Source: Atopsyche davidsoni
Lineage: Eukaryota > Arthropoda > Insecta > Trichoptera > Hydrobiosidae
NCBI GenBank assembly: GCA_022113835.1
Contig: JAILWY010000021.1
Coordinates: 7,688,001 to 7,752,000, forward strand
Length of the DNA stretch: 64,000 bases
Direction: 5' to 3'
Part shown: positions 1 to 13,572 of the stretch, in pieces
How positions within the stretch are numbered: position 1 is the stretch's first letter
Layout of the letters: every line of letters starts with the position of its first letter
Made by a program: the position numbers and the translations under genes
Notes under the pieces: model-generated
Database searches by the model: none
Seen by the model: the letters and a program-made list of their open reading frames with translations, nothing else
Told to the model about the DNA's origin: nothing

Positions 1-1257
1 ATTAAACTGCATCGCTATTAAGTATAATATACACTAACAATCAACATTCGCTACATAAGCTCACGAACAAAAATTAAAAATTTAAATCACTTGTTCTCGC
101 AAGGAGAATATTTATTTGAGTTTTAACCACCACGTTTCAATATTGTAGTTACATAATATTTGGTACGTCACATGCATGTGTTTAGACATTACATTAGACT
201 AGGAAGTTACGCCGTGCGACACGCTTTGCTGCCAACCACGTGGAGATCTTGACCTTGAGGTCGCACGTGGCGATAAAAATCACTTTTCTTGGGATTAATT
301 ACACGCAAAGGTAGATAATAACGTTGAATCTCAGTGGGATTTTAATATCACTCGAAATGTTATGTAACAATCCATACGTAAGAGCAAAGCGTGTTAGTAT
401 ACACTCATACTTTAAACGTCGAGCTATGGTTGGGATGTATCTTTAAAATTAACTTTTCGATTATTTAACCACTACGTATCAAAAAACAAGCGTGGAATAA
501 ATTGCAACATACATACAATAATGTATTTTCGAACAACACTCGTGACATTCATAGTTCCAATTTAACGCATCGAGTACTGTAACCTAACCCTGACATCAAA
601 TTAAAATTATATTATGTAATAAAATAATGCATTCACTTAAAATATAACGATGAGTTATCTTTGATGATACTCCTCCTTCAAATTTTATTCATGATTGTAA
701 TTACACAGACACTCTCAGATACATTCCTCATTATTATCCCATGACTGTGAGAAGGCAGGCGTATCCGCGTAGTAACAGATAACCCTTCTTAATATAACAT
801 TTCAATAAAAAAACTAACTGATATCACTTCAGAGAAGTACATATGTGCATCTAATCACAACAGGTTAGAGTTCAAGGTACCTTTAGGTATTAATTTAGAA
901 TGATATGTTACATATTTGTAGTAAATCATTTTTTACTATGCATTGGGGTGTTTAAATTTTTTTGATTAAAACCAGACACTGTTTCGCGAGGATTTAAACA
1001 ATATATTGTTAAATTAAAGAAACGACTGTTAAATGCAAAAATCTAAAAGTAAGAAGAATCGTTAGTATTATGATATTTTTTTGCTAATCTCGATCGTTTA
1101 TTCTTCTAGTGGAAATGGTAGAACTGTGACATATTTAAGTCAGCCGGTTTATATGAGGGTTCTACATAAGAATACAATTACTAGAAGCGAATAATATCAC
1201 CTTGATATCGCTAGAATTTATATTCACGCATGCAATGTCAATACAAATCGTCTTCGA
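1..1257. other. AT-rich stretch, nothing recognised
   Basis: No coding frame, RNA gene or repeat supported. Confidence 0.6.
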
Positions 1258-1350
1258 CTAAGCTAAAACAGGATTCACATGCCAGGACGGAAAACGAACC
1301 GAGGACCTTTTAACCAAGAGCCCGCAATCTAACCACTAAGCCAATAATCA
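1258..1350 (-). repeat. tRNA-derived SINE-like fragment
   Basis: Minus strand reads TGGCTTAGTGGTTAGATTGC (A box region), a short spacer, and CTCGGTTCGTTTTCCG (B box region). Resembles the tRNA head of lepidopteran SINEs. No intact acceptor stem, so not a tRNA gene. Confidence 0.6.
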
Positions 1351-1754
1351 TTTTTTCAATAAGGATATTCGCTCTGCTCTTTTTATGATAATTATATTAA
1401 TGTATCAATTTAATAAAAAAAAAATTAACAGATCAATTTAAACGTCTGTGCAATTAAGTTCATCATTTGCACAAGTGTTTTGAATGATTGAATTTTCCCA
1501 TTGCCTTAAGTGTTTTAGTAACATCGTATTGAAGCTTAATTACTTCAAGCCCTATAAAAATACAAGCAGTTTTAAAATTTTAGGTTTTAAAACGGTTTAA
1601 AGCCTATTTAAACCAAAATATTTCGTTTAGCGCCATGGAAAATCTGCGCTTCGGGTATTGTCGTTGAGGGCTAAAATACCCCAGGTAATGTTAGATTAAT
1701 CGGCCTGTTTTATGTAAAAGTGTATTAATTTAAAGTGGTTACTCCCGTTCCTAC

Positions 1755-2002
1755 AGGCGTGGGTGGTTCCTGTGATCACTTGATTGGCGGACAGTAATGT
1801 CGTCGACTGTCCGGCCGAGACGAGCTACTGCTCAGGCTGCGACTTTTTTCCAATTACACTGACCCGGAAATGGAGAGAATCCCTACAACATGACGGCGGG
1901 GAGGCCGTGCTGCCAACCGCACAATGCGCCACCGCCTCGCGAATTCTTCAGCACCCTTGTAATGCAGCTAGGAAATACCTTCAATACTATTTGATTAACT
2001 AA
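1755..2002 (+). other. GC-richer block with a 72-codon open frame and hairpin
   Basis: After CGTTCCTACAG (a possible acceptor) the base composition changes abruptly. The frame 1784-2002 starts with TTG, not ATG, ends in TAA, and contains four Cys in the first 35 residues (DCPAETSYCSGCDFF), but I recognise no domain. CGGACAGT and ACTGTCCG (1788-1813) form a perfect 8-bp hairpin stem. Could be an old transposon fragment or a cryptic terminal exon. Confidence 0.2.
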
Positions 2003-4352
2003 ATGACTTTGCTGTGAATAGCCGACAGTAAAACTTCTTACTTGATTAGGCAGTATTTAAAGACAATGCTGATATCATATTCAACCCAAACAATCCAATT
2101 GGTGTAAGCTCTAATACACTTACTATTTAAGTAAATATCAAGCAAGAAAACTTCTCATTTCTAGACAGCATTCCAAAACACACAATAAAATTTGTAGACA
2201 ATGCAGATATCAAACCCAACATATTATTAGAAATTAAAAAGCGCACATATTGAAATGCTGTATATCTTATACTAGACATTATTTGCAAACAAAGAGTGCA
2301 AGCTTTACTAGAAATAGTAAATTCTAGAAATAAATTAAATTAAAAATATAGAGTAGTTACGAATGTATTACCGGTTTAATTTTAATGTCGTTTTTAGAAG
2401 ATGTCTATTAGACCATTGTATATTCCATTGCGGATACAGTATTTGAGGCCTACTTAAACGATACTAATGAGAAGTCATAGGGTCATATTGTGGGCAGGCA
2501 TGAGTTTCTTTGACAAATTATGTTAATGTACTCGTGTATTCTCTGATACATAATCAGCCATTTTACTCATATAAAGCAACTCTAAGAAGATTTTAATATT
2601 TGGCAGACGACTGCCCAGTAATATTACAAGATTAACGTAACGAGATCAGATATGCAAATAAATATGTATTCTATATTGTATATCATGTAGAATTAACTCA
2701 ATGTACACCATTTTAAGATAAAATTGGAAATTCATTTATCATTTCCAATTCTACTTCCAAATGCAATTTTTAATGCGAAATATCTGATAATTTTCATCGT
2801 GAACTCTCAATTTAAATTTTTGCACGTTGTAAAACAATTTAAAAATCAGTAACACCTCCTTATTACCACAGTTTATTATAAAATATCCAATGGTTCCCCA
2901 TGATTTTCCTAACTGTGTTTATTCTGTTAATATTATGCTTTTTTGGTAAAAAAAAAACTTCACACGTGATGAGATGAAATAAATTTATTTGGTGAAATCC
3001 TGAAGTCTTCCGATATGAATAAGGCTGATGGTAAATCAACAGTTAAAAAAAATCGTCATTACACAGAGATCAAATTCCTAAGATATACAGCATTGAATGG
3101 GTAGTGACAATCAAAAAGTAAATGTAATAGAAATCGTATTAACTAGTTAATCAGAGTTAGATAATATGTAACAGATACTGAAGCCTTGGGAAGGAATAGC
3201 TATTAGCATCAGGGTTTTTTTTTTAAAATAATTGATTAGAGTGATTATAGTAGGATAATTATTCGCTTCCGTGTCAGATAATAATGCTTATTATTTAATG
3301 TTTTAATGCAAACACTGTCCGGTCAGTCAAGCACATGGATGGAGGGAAGAGGAAGCTTTGCTTAATGGGCCTATGAATAGTATTTAATTACACGATAATG
3401 ACGAATATTACTTTTACATCCATTTATTTTATACAATAAATCATTTAATTTATGTGCTTTTGGTTTTTTGACAATTGTGATATTTAAAGAAAACTCCCAA
3501 ATGTACAAACAATATCTCAGCTAATGCAAAATCATCACCAAAAATATAAAGTATTATTAAGTGAGGTCTTGAGCGTGGTTTAAATAATAATCTCGGATTC
3601 TTTTAACAGCACAAAATTAATTGTAATTTGGAATATTACAAATAATTTCTTGATTTAATTGACTATGATAATCGAATCGTATTCTTTAAATACAGTCTTA
3701 ACTGCAACTACAGAATATTTATTAACATTAAATTAAGTCAAACCAAATGTAAATTCATAAAATAAAAACAATTCTATAGCAATGGATAAAAAACAGCATA
3801 CCATATTGTCGATATACCAACTAATTATGCATAATTTACTGTTGCTCTGACTAGATCAGCGATTTCTAAACTTATAATAGCGTTTGAACCCTTCCCTTGA
3901 ATGTATATCTTATAAAATCTAGGTGACGACAATAACATGGTAAGGGAAATTTGGCTCAAAAATCTCTTTTACCGGATTTTTATATTAAAAACTAGCCACT
4001 TTTTTCATTTCATAAAACTGATGACGACATTGGATAAATAATTTTTTTTTATTGCCTCACAGCATCATATTTAAAAAAATACATACGAATTCATGTTTAA
4101 GTTGCGTTGGGAGGAAATTTCACGAAGACATTAATTTTTTAAATAAACAAGCAATCAAAGCAAAGTTTCAAAAGTAAATATGATTGAGTATATAAAGATG
4201 CAAAAATTCCAAATATTACTAAAATAGACGTGTTCGTAAGGTTTTGCAGCAATTGTAACTAGATAATTTGGTTTCTTATGTGTTGAGCTGTTTGAATATT
4301 TCAGCCCTCCGAAGTTTAGGTCTCTGTGCTGGAATCGTATTCGATGATAAAA
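2003..4352. other. AT-rich stretch, nothing else recognised
   Basis: No supported coding frame, RNA gene or repeat apart from the small hairpin at 2.7 kb. Confidence 0.6.
2724..2753. other. small AT-rich hairpin
   Basis: AATTGGAAA and TTTCCAATT are perfect complements around an 11-base loop. Confidence 0.6.
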
Positions 4353-4392
4353 TCCCTAAAGATGGTTCTAACACAGGGACCGAAACGTCAGA
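4353..4392 (+). other. hammerhead-ribozyme-like motif (tentative)
   Basis: CTAAAGA (4356-4362) differs by one base from the CUGANGA core; GGTTC (4364-4368) can pair with GGACC (4377-4381) as stem II; GAAA follows (4382-4385) and then CGTC, with GTC as a possible cleavage site and ACGT able to pair as a minimal stem III. One extra T separates core and stem II. Similar motifs sit in Penelope-type retroelement ends. Tentative. Confidence 0.3.
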
Positions 4393-4402
4393 GTATTAAA
4401 AA

Positions 4403-7400
4403 CAGCGAACAGCTCAACACCAAAAAAACCAAATCATCAAATATTTTAATGTTTATTATTCCATGGGAACCCGAAATTCCACGTACCACAGTGAGGGATT
4501 TCACGGACAGCCATTTAATATGTGTACGGCAAAGCGTGAAAATTGTCAGTAAATCGCCTCACTCGTATTACTGAGGCATTGAAACTGAAACCAGAAGCGG
4601 CATTACATCACGCGATAATGGTCGACCACTGCTGGAACCAAATGTTAAAACAATCAACTGACCTGCGTTGATAGAGCAATCATTCCTCGGACCACGGCTG
4701 CTTAAGTTTATGTTTTATACAGAAATTTAACAATAAACAAAATAATTCATCAACGATTTCAAAATAACATATATTTTTTTTAAAGGAAGAGAAGGAAGTT
4801 AAACACCGCCTAACGTTTTATTTGGCATGCTTGCTTCAATATAGTTACCATAAAAATAATTGTATTTATAATAATTGCTAAAAAATTTGAGCAGTTAAGT
4901 TAGATTTTTGTCACAGGAACTGTGTTTTTATACTACTTCTTTTTGATTGAGTTTTGTAGGCTTAGTGATTTAGAATACCAATCAATATAAATATTAATTA
5001 TTTTCAATATTTGGTATGCCAAATATTAAAAATATAAAATTTAAAAAATATATTTCTGTCATTGTTGTTTTATTTATAAAAAAGGGTAGTTCATCTTCAT
5101 CTATAGTAGGTTGTATATGAAGAAATATGGAAGCATCTGTCCTACAACGGGTCGATCACAAATTTAAATTATTATGAATTAAACTTTCGATGATCAATTG
5201 ACCCAATTAAGGAACAATAAGAACCCCGAAATGTTTTAATTAAGGAGGTAGATCTAACACAAATGACAATGATTGATGAAGGTACCTCTCGGTCGCTAAA
5301 TTTTGACAACGTTCATTTTAAGTAACAGCAATGAGATATCATTTTAACGAAAGAAAAGAACATCTTAGTTGAGACTCGCCGCATTTAAAGGTACAATTTT
5401 TTTGTAAATTCATATTTCGTGAATAGTGAGAACCATGCAAACCCATATCATTGTATGATACTTCAGCCTATGTACTTCTTTACTGTGGATATGGGGGGCC
5501 AAATAAAGTAATAGGAAAAGAGGCATATATCTTGTAGGACACAAGAAAAATATATAAAACACAAATAACTTAATATTAAGTAAATATTTGCATTTATCAA
5601 TATCATAAAGTGGATTTACCAAAAAAAGGGCAAGTTTTTTTAACTAAGTCCTAAATCTAAAATATATCAAATTCACCACATGTCGACCCGGCAAATATTA
5701 GATGTATTTTTAAAAATAAGTAATAGCGATATAATTAACATACTTTAACACTGTAATTTAATATAGCAATATATTCTTAGTTGAATGGATTGTTTGTTTT
5801 GGTAAGTAAGGTACCAATATTATCCAATTTTTAGTAACAGCAAGTAAAATAATTGTATCTCGTTTGCATTTGAGTATAAAATGATTTTACTATTAAAATC
5901 ATCCAAATTTCTAAACATCTTGTTAACTAAAAATAATAACGGTTTTTATGTCAAAATATCATACCTAACTAAAATTACTTAAAATAAATATAATAAAAGT
6001 TATTAACAAACAAAAGGTTTTAAACACCCATAGAGACAAAAAAAACATTAGCGGCTTCGTATACAAAGCAGATGAGTGTATCGTCTTTAAAATGTCGGGT
6101 TTTAAAATTAGCCTAGGCGGGGTATCTGTGACGTTTGAAGTAAATATTCGGTGAAGTATTATGCACATCGGTGCGGCCAATTCAATGCAAGGGTCGGTCT
6201 TCGATCCTCGTCGCCGCAGGCCGGCCCGGATTTTTTGCAACCGAAAGGATTATGATAAATAGATGGCTTGTGGTCTCCTCCCTGCCTGAGAACTGACCGC
6301 GCTCGGGGCATGACACTATAGAAATCACACAATGCCTGTGGGCTCTGAAATATTTCGAAAAACCCAACGAAATCGGTAACAATATTCAAGCATAATGTAC
6401 ACGAGACAAATGCATATAAATGTATATATTATTTTGGTAAGCTTAATCATAATTGTAAAATGAAATTTCGAGAATTTATTCATCACCTATAAATAATGCG
6501 TCGATTTTTTGGCTCTGTGGTTAAGAACGCCAGCTCATAAGTAAAGCCTTTGTTCCCTAGTTTATGCAAATTGTTATCATTTTTTTTAACACAACGCTCG
6601 TTTAATAGTTCTTGAACTCCCCAAAAGATATGTTAACAATTTCTACGATAGGTAAGCGATCGTTTAATTACAAATACGAGCGTAATCGATATTATTAAGA
6701 GGTGCTTTAGACCGGGGTGTAATATTAAGTTGAGGTGGGGGGATGGGTAGAATCAACCCTGTTCATTCACGGGTCAATTGTGTGTAGCTGTTCTGTTGTA
6801 TTCCCTGGCGAGCTCTCTCGACACGTCTTCCGAGACGCGGCCATTATAGCCTGAAGTGGCACTCACGCTGCTCTCCTAATGACTGAGTGTACTGGGTCGG
6901 TAACATTAATTGTTATTTCTTAAATTAATTTGCATCAAACTTAGGAGCATTACACGCGAAAACACCGCTTGAAAGCAAAAAAATATTTTTACAAATACAC
7001 ACTAATAAAATTCTATTATTTAAAAAAAAAACAATTTTCATCAAAAAAGTGTACCTGTATCGATTTTAAACAAAACATTGCAAAAATCGCAAAACTACTG
7101 CAGAATCTGTTTATAACAAACAACTGGTTATAATAGAATCTGTTTTAATTATTTGAGGTAAATTCATTTTATTAGTGACTCATTTATTTTAAACTTCGCA
7201 CGCAAATAAAAACACAGAGTAACATTTATGTTTCTAGCACCCTCATGCCTTCGATTGGTACTTGGAGCTATGAACAAGGCAATCAAAAGTCTTTAATAAA
7301 TCGCACGCATTTGTATACATTATTAATTAATATATTATTATTATTCTAAAGTGCGATTGAGGCAGTAAAAACCCCCTTGGTATAGTAAAGGTCCGACCGC

Positions 7401-9999
7401 AGAATGGAATCTCGGTCACGCGGAAGGGTTTCCCTCTTACCTGCTGAATTTATGCAAAAAATTCTCCCACACGTGAAAGAGATGCTGCATCTTGCACTTA
7501 CTGAATACTTCAAATGAATTTGTGCAGAGAATGTTCTCATAAGAAATCTTTTGTGAAAATAATCGATATGTTATAAAATTATCCACGCTGAATATAATGC
7601 GTGCATGAGAAACTACGAACGCACTAAAAGATCACACTTTATCTCTAATACGGAATATTAAGAACATTATACTTTATTAATATTGCAGATATAATAACCT
7701 AGATTTCGGATATAACTATAATTTATAATAGAAACAATTATACTTAAAAGAAAATAATTAAGCGTTTTGAATAAATTATCAATGTCCTTACGTACAAATT
7801 TTATATTATGTGATATTAAATATATTATTTTTAAGTCTATTTAATTTAATATATTGTTTTTGGGCTTTCGTGTAATGCAATGAATTATGAATGATAATTA
7901 ATTATGATTTTATGCCAAGACTAAAATTTACTATGCCACCATACTGAGATCAAAGATTCATATAGAAATTTCATAAAAAATCATGAAGGACTGATGTTAT
8001 TGTGAGCCATTTTTGTTTTTTGTTAAAGTTATTTGATTTTTAATGATATTTCCTTAAGCCACTTATACCAATTCATTAAACTGATTTGTATTGATAAGTA
8101 TGATTATTGTTGATATTGATAAGTACAATTGTGATATAGTTGACATGGCTGCTTTTATTTAAAAAAATTCATATGAAATTGATGACTAATTAATAAATAG
8201 AATATATTTAATTAAATGAATTTTTAAGTGTACAGGTACTCTTGCTTGCTGGAGAGCTTATGGAAAAAAGTTCTCACGGAGGATATCATTAAAATTACAA
8301 TTAAGAAAATTATAATTGTTAACAGCTGAATCGCCTCTTCCAGAGTATATCATCATATCTCCATCGTTAGCCTTACGTTTTATTTACGATAGTAAGAAAT
8401 ACGACCTGCGGAATGTCTCACTCCTCAGTGTTGACAATAAAGCGGGTGTTCACTCGTACCCGACACCTCTGATGATTTTTTCAAACTCCTCTCTAACTAA
8501 ACATGAGCATGCGTTGATACGAAATCGGTTCATTCATAAATCATAACCATATCACTCTCAAATTATGCGAGCATTCGAAGGATCGGAGTCCAATTGCATA
8601 GTAAATATTTACTCTAGCCGAAATACTTACCGAAGAATACTCCGCATCTATAAGTGCGCTGACGTGTGTTTGAAATAATTCAGGTGTGATTTCTTTATTT
8701 TACCTGAAACAAGAGAAAAAGCAAAATTAATTTAGACTCGATACATGTTTACAGTTCTTATCTGCAACAATAAAATAACTTGCCCAAAGTATCTTTTGAG
8801 TTTATTAAACATTCATAATGTTGTGGTAATGCAAATTGTCATTGAAATTTACGTCAAAAGGACGCGTTCGACATATTTTAGATGCTTTGCTTGTGCTAAT
8901 AATTATTTCAGTATTTTATAATATATATATTTTTTAAATGAAACCGATTTAATTTAATAATAAATAAATTTAAAATCACTATACGCCTCTGATTAGTTGT
9001 AAATAAGAAGTATAACCCGGCCCTAGTATTTTTTTTTTATAAAAATAAATGTACAACGAATATAATATCGTTGTTATATTTTTTGATAAATATTTCAAAA
9101 ATATAATCGAATATTAATTTATATTTATGATATGTACGAATTCAGTCTGTATCCATAACTAATAAAATAACTATGCTGTGGCACTCCAGATATGACGTCA
9201 AAGCCAAATCTGCTGCGGAAATTAAAACTTAATTTTTATAAAAGCAATCAATTTTGTACGGGTAGGACAGCGATCGAGCAACTATGCAAGTGTATTAAAA
9301 CTCCACGTGAAATGGAATTTTTGTGCAAGGCAGACGGCATTAGAATAAATATTTATTTATTTCCATGTTATACATATTCTCTTACAATACCAAGGTACAT
9401 TTCGTAAATATTCAGCAACTTAACTTTATTGCTTTAAAGCTATCAATATTCAAATATGGTTATGCTAATGAGTTTCCAGCACTATATTTTTTAAGCATAT
9501 GTTGCAGTATTGCTTTGAATTGAAGACATTCAAATATAGCTTCAAAAAAGTATTCGTACTTAATATACTGAGTGAGAGTGAAAACAATTCAAAACCTATC
9601 TACTGAATAAATAAATTTAAAAAATGCATTAGTATATTTGTGAGAAGGGCGGGGTAGCATTACGCTTAAGGTATTAGATAATTTTAAAGTAAAATACATA
9701 AAATATTATACATTAAGTTTACTTAATTTATAGATTATATCAACGGGAAAAAAGTAAAAATCACCCTGTACAAATTTCCAAAACTCAATTGTGAAAATAT
9801 AAAAGTGAAATTTCACGGTATAGCCGAAAACAGCGAGCTCGCCAGCCGCTGATAAACTTTGCTTTATAAGTAAGCCGAAGCGGCGACAACTTTTTTATAG
9901 AACACTATCCGAGTTGACAAGACTACCGAGTTAAACTCATGATTAATTGCGACATTTCAAAATATTCACCGCAACTTTCTATCGACACTCCCCTCTTGA
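4403..9999. other. AT-rich stretch, no gene recognised
   Basis: Several frames of 60-91 codons on both strands show no motif. A small GC patch at 6.17-6.33 kb and a tRNA-like A-box segment at 6511-6540 (TGGCTCTGTGGTTAAGAACG) are the only departures. Confidence 0.6.
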
Positions 10000-10440
10000 A
10001 ATTAGTTTGCTGGAAATCAAAGAAACTTCCAAGTTTTTCGCCGGGGGTGAGCGGAGGGGGCGACGTCCCGCTCGGAGGTGAATTCAGAATTTACCTCGAT
10101 ATTCAATTTGAATACGGGAAAAAATATTGAACATTTGAGGCCTCTCCCCCCCGCGGCTGGCGCTTGGCAAAAATTCAAATAAATCCGCGGAACTCGGGCA
10201 GGTCGGCTGTGACAAACAACTCAGATAAATCAATCAGACCGGTCTGGCTTACCGCGGGCGCAGCGCCTTATAAATATCCTTCCCGAGTAAGGTCGGCCGG
10301 AGCTTTTCCACTCCTCGGCCGGGGAGATATGAATTATTGTGCCGCAGGTACAGCCGGCGCCTGCAGAAAAGGCGCTCGCCTCGCCGGGACGCCCGACGAG
10401 TAGACTCCGTCCATGAAATGCCAACTCCTTCCTACGCACT
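10000..10440. promoter_or_regulatory. GC-rich island
   Basis: About 430 bases of raised G+C with frames on both strands (79 and 69 codons) that overlap and show no recognisable protein. Candidate regulatory DNA only. Confidence 0.3.
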
Positions 10441-10728
10441 GCACAAATGTCGACGAAGCGATGGACGAAAGCATTTTTGCTTCTGAATAATCGATTATAC
10501 TTTAATAATCACAACTGTCAACGCATATATATTTTTACTTGCTTACATTTGACAAAAGCTTCAGATTAGTACTTGTATTAAAATGTTCCATCTTTGTTGC
10601 AAATTTGAAACATTTATATATAAAAATATAAGGGATGCAAGCAAGAACACGAAAGAGACAATATACTATTGATTTTTGTGAAGACCGTCTCACAGGAAGT
10701 ACGATTTTGCCTATACAAATTTGATTGA

Positions 10729-10928
10729 TTGATAATGATTAAGTACATTTTTTCAAATATTAAAAATTCATTTATAGAATATGATTGTTAAAAATTCGTT
10801 GGTATAATTGGTAATGCACCGGCCATGTAAGCTTGGGGTTCAAATCCCACACAAATCACGATGATATTTTTCTAAGAGTTTCTTTAATCAATTTTCAATA
10901 TTTGAAAAAATGTACTTAATCATTATCG
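10729..10928. mobile_element. 200-bp MITE with tRNA-like core
   Basis: Ends are inverted repeats of about 45 bases: GATAATGATTAAGTACATTT begins the left arm and its complement closes the right arm at about 10928, with few mismatches. Between the arms lie an A-box-like GGTATAATTGGTAATGC (10800) and a B-box-like GGGGTTCAAATCCCAC (10836), spaced slightly short for a tRNA. The combination looks like a tRNA-like promoter carried inside a foldback element. Confidence 0.75.
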
Positions 10929-12665
10929 ATAGAGTAAAAGTTGAAGAGGTTGCGACTACGCTCGGGTTTTAGAACTTTTTATCGCAGAATTAAAATGTAA
11001 ATTTGCAGAATTTTATCATAGTTGTGGAATTTCGAATTCATAAAACACAAAATTTCGTTATGAAACGAATACCAGTAGCGAATACTTGCTTATTAACTTA
11101 ACAAAACTAGACATATAAGGCGTTTAAGGAGTGAATAATATTATAAATTTAGTGCCGGGATTTAGGTGTATAAATAGCCTAAAAGTAGGAAGTCGTCGGA
11201 ATAGATTTGATTTATTATATTACACTGTCAAGTGAAAACGGCACATTTTTTACTGTCGCTTATTGAGCATGTGAATTTGAATAAAATGAGATTTTGAGTG
11301 AGTTGAGAGGCTTTCAAGGCTGGGAGCGCCTGCTCGGCGCGGGTTGACTGTAGGAGCTCCCGCGTGTGTTTGCATGTCGATGGGACGACACACGATGTAC
11401 TCGCGGATAACAAACAGGCTGAGGGCCAAACTACTCCATCAAAATTTAGTCTCCAGAGCGAAGTTATTGCGAACAATCGCGAACCTGAGCGAGGCGCGGC
11501 CCGCCCTTCCAATATCTTTATTATTGGATTTTTTCAATTGAGTAGAAATTTCGAGAGCTAATATATACATAAATGTATTTCCCGTTTCTAGTTTCAATAA
11601 AAAAATCTCATAACCTTACTACTAGTCAAAAACAAGATTATTCAGATTCATATATGGCTGGAAATTCGAACATATATATTTTTTCATATTAAAAACAAGT
11701 TTGCATGAAAAATTACTCGTAAAACTTAATTTTGCATTTCCAGTGATCTATCATTTTATAATAAAAACGTTTAGCAACAAACTTATTAATACAAAAAAAT
11801 ATGTATATTCACATATATCAGTAGCCCTGGTTATAGCCAGTATTTTAAATAACAATTTAAATTTAAAAAGAAAAGACTAATTTTTGTAATATGCACATAG
11901 TGAAGTATTAATTTTCTTTAAATTATGTATTGGGTGGATCATTAATTCGCTATGACGTAAAAATTGTATTTATTACTATATTAGAATGCTACTATATGAA
12001 TGTCGTTCGAGCACTTGCATTGAAGTGTCAATGGGCAGTGAAGGCAACGACAAAATGACTGTTTCATTTTATAATAAACGAGCAACATCATTGCAGAGAA
12101 TGTAATGAATTTAATATGCAAATAACTATTAGTTAACCCTCATTCACGTGTAAGATTTTTGTCATATTTTTATAATGAAACCAATTTTCATTAAAACGAT
12201 ATAAAAATTATGGTAATTATTATTCTAGGTAATAATAAGTATGCAGATCTAAGTAACTCTAGTTTCAAGAAAACATGCTCTTTTAATTGCTGCATAAAAT
12301 AAAATTATATGCATAATCTAACGATATTCAAAAGTAACATTCTTTATGTTAAAGAAGGTATTTAATATCTCAGTGATATGTAATATACGATATCTTATAC
12401 GCAAATTTTTAGAGAAAAATATTTCAAAGGTTTCTTTTTTAAAGAAAAATTACTTTTATTGATGAATATTACAAATGACTCGTTGACTTTAAGAAATTAT
12501 ACCTTGGAGTTGATAATTAACTTAAGTGTTTTTTTTAGTTAATTAATAGTCAAATTGATCACGTGACGTTTGTATGCTGATTTCTTGGACATCACGACTA
12601 TCTGTAGAGCAAACCGGTCTTTGATAGCGTTTGTAGCACGGGCGTAGTAGGTTCGTGGTGATTAG
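10929..12665. other. AT-rich stretch with one GC-rich patch
   Basis: No gene. A GC-richer block at 11.28-11.51 kb has overlapping short frames on both strands and nothing recognisable. Confidence 0.6.
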
Positions 12666-12862
12666 GCTATTATGGTATATTCATTGATTTGAGTGTGTTG
12701 GAAGAAGAGCTCACGCATGAGAAGCGCAACGTGGCTTTGGAGTTTGAGGAGTGCCAGAGCAGCCCAGGGGACGGGGGCTCAAGGCGAGTGGCCCCGGCCG
12801 AGCTGGCGCCGCCCAGCCCGGAGTCTCATGCGACAAACTTATCGTTTTACGAAAGGTGCAAG
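12666..12862 (+). other. exon-like island, unidentified coding potential
   Basis: A frame open from 12662 to beyond 12862, in a locally GC-rich block with coding-like codon choice. It reads LEEELTHEKRNVALEFEE, then a Ser/Pro/Ala-rich part (APPSPESHATN) and LSFYERCK. A TTAG acceptor at 12662-12665 and an AAG/GTGAAA donor at 12862 are possible; the polypyrimidine tract is poor and the donor is weak. No ATG opens the frame, so it would need an upstream exon. I do not recognise the product. Could be an internal exon of an opposite-strand gene, a gene fragment carried in by a transposon, or chance. Confidence 0.25.
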
Positions 12863-13540
12863 GTGAAAAAAAAACCAAAAGAAGGTGGAATACCATTGCA
12901 AGTATCAAATAAATATGCGCATATTTTATTGCCTTGATCAACGATTTTTTTAAATTAATTAAATCATTTGGTTCAATGTATGTTTCATGACACACTTACG
13001 GTCGGTTTTATTAATAATATTGAGTAAATGAACTTTATCCGAATATAAGTGGAATTCAATATACGTATTGTGATAAAAACTAACAATTTCAAAACAGTAA
13101 CTTTTTTGAAGTAACACATATATTATCAAAACCTTTCCTCCTTGTGTAAAGAAATGATAAATCACTCTTCATTTTTATAGAGTAAAATATATATCGCAGA
13201 AATCAAGTTGAATGTACCGCCTATTTCAATAGATCCTAAACCATAAAATAAAAATCAAGAATACTAATTAAGTCATAATTCATCTTCCAAAATATATTGC
13301 ATAAAGCTATACGTTTTTGTCTACAGATTATTCGTATTTAAATTGGAAGCTAGTATATGTTATAATACCATTTTATATTTACGTATTTATTAAATATTTG
13401 TTTGAATTTTATAAAATTCAGTCTAATGATCGCGAGATAAATATAATAAAATCTAGCATTAAATGACAGAGCATTAAGAAAGTTAATATGGAAGACGTAA
13501 TATGAGCGGGGGAGGTTTGTCGTCTGCCGCGGTGGCTCCC
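12863..13540. other. AT-rich stretch, nothing recognised
   Basis: No feature supported. Confidence 0.6.
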
Positions 13541-13572
13541 TGCAACCCCCGAGGCAGTCCTCGGGGAGCGCG
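13541..13572. other. GC-rich hairpin
   Basis: CCCCGAGG and CCTCGGGG are perfect complements around a 4-base loop (CAGT), in a small GC-rich block at 13.50-13.60 kb. Not followed by a T-run that would suggest a terminator. Purpose unknown. Confidence 0.7.

Noticed and set aside
5104..5117. TAGTAGGTTGTATA, matching 14 bases of let-7
   Set aside because: The TGAGG seed is missing and I see no complementary arm at hairpin distance; taken as chance.
10800..10852. Possible tRNA gene with GGTTCAAATCC
   Set aside because: Spacing between boxes is too short, there is no acceptor stem, and it lies within a MITE; called tRNA-like instead.
13546..13567. GC hairpin as a terminator
   Set aside because: No T-run follows on either strand, and intrinsic terminators are not expected in an animal genome.
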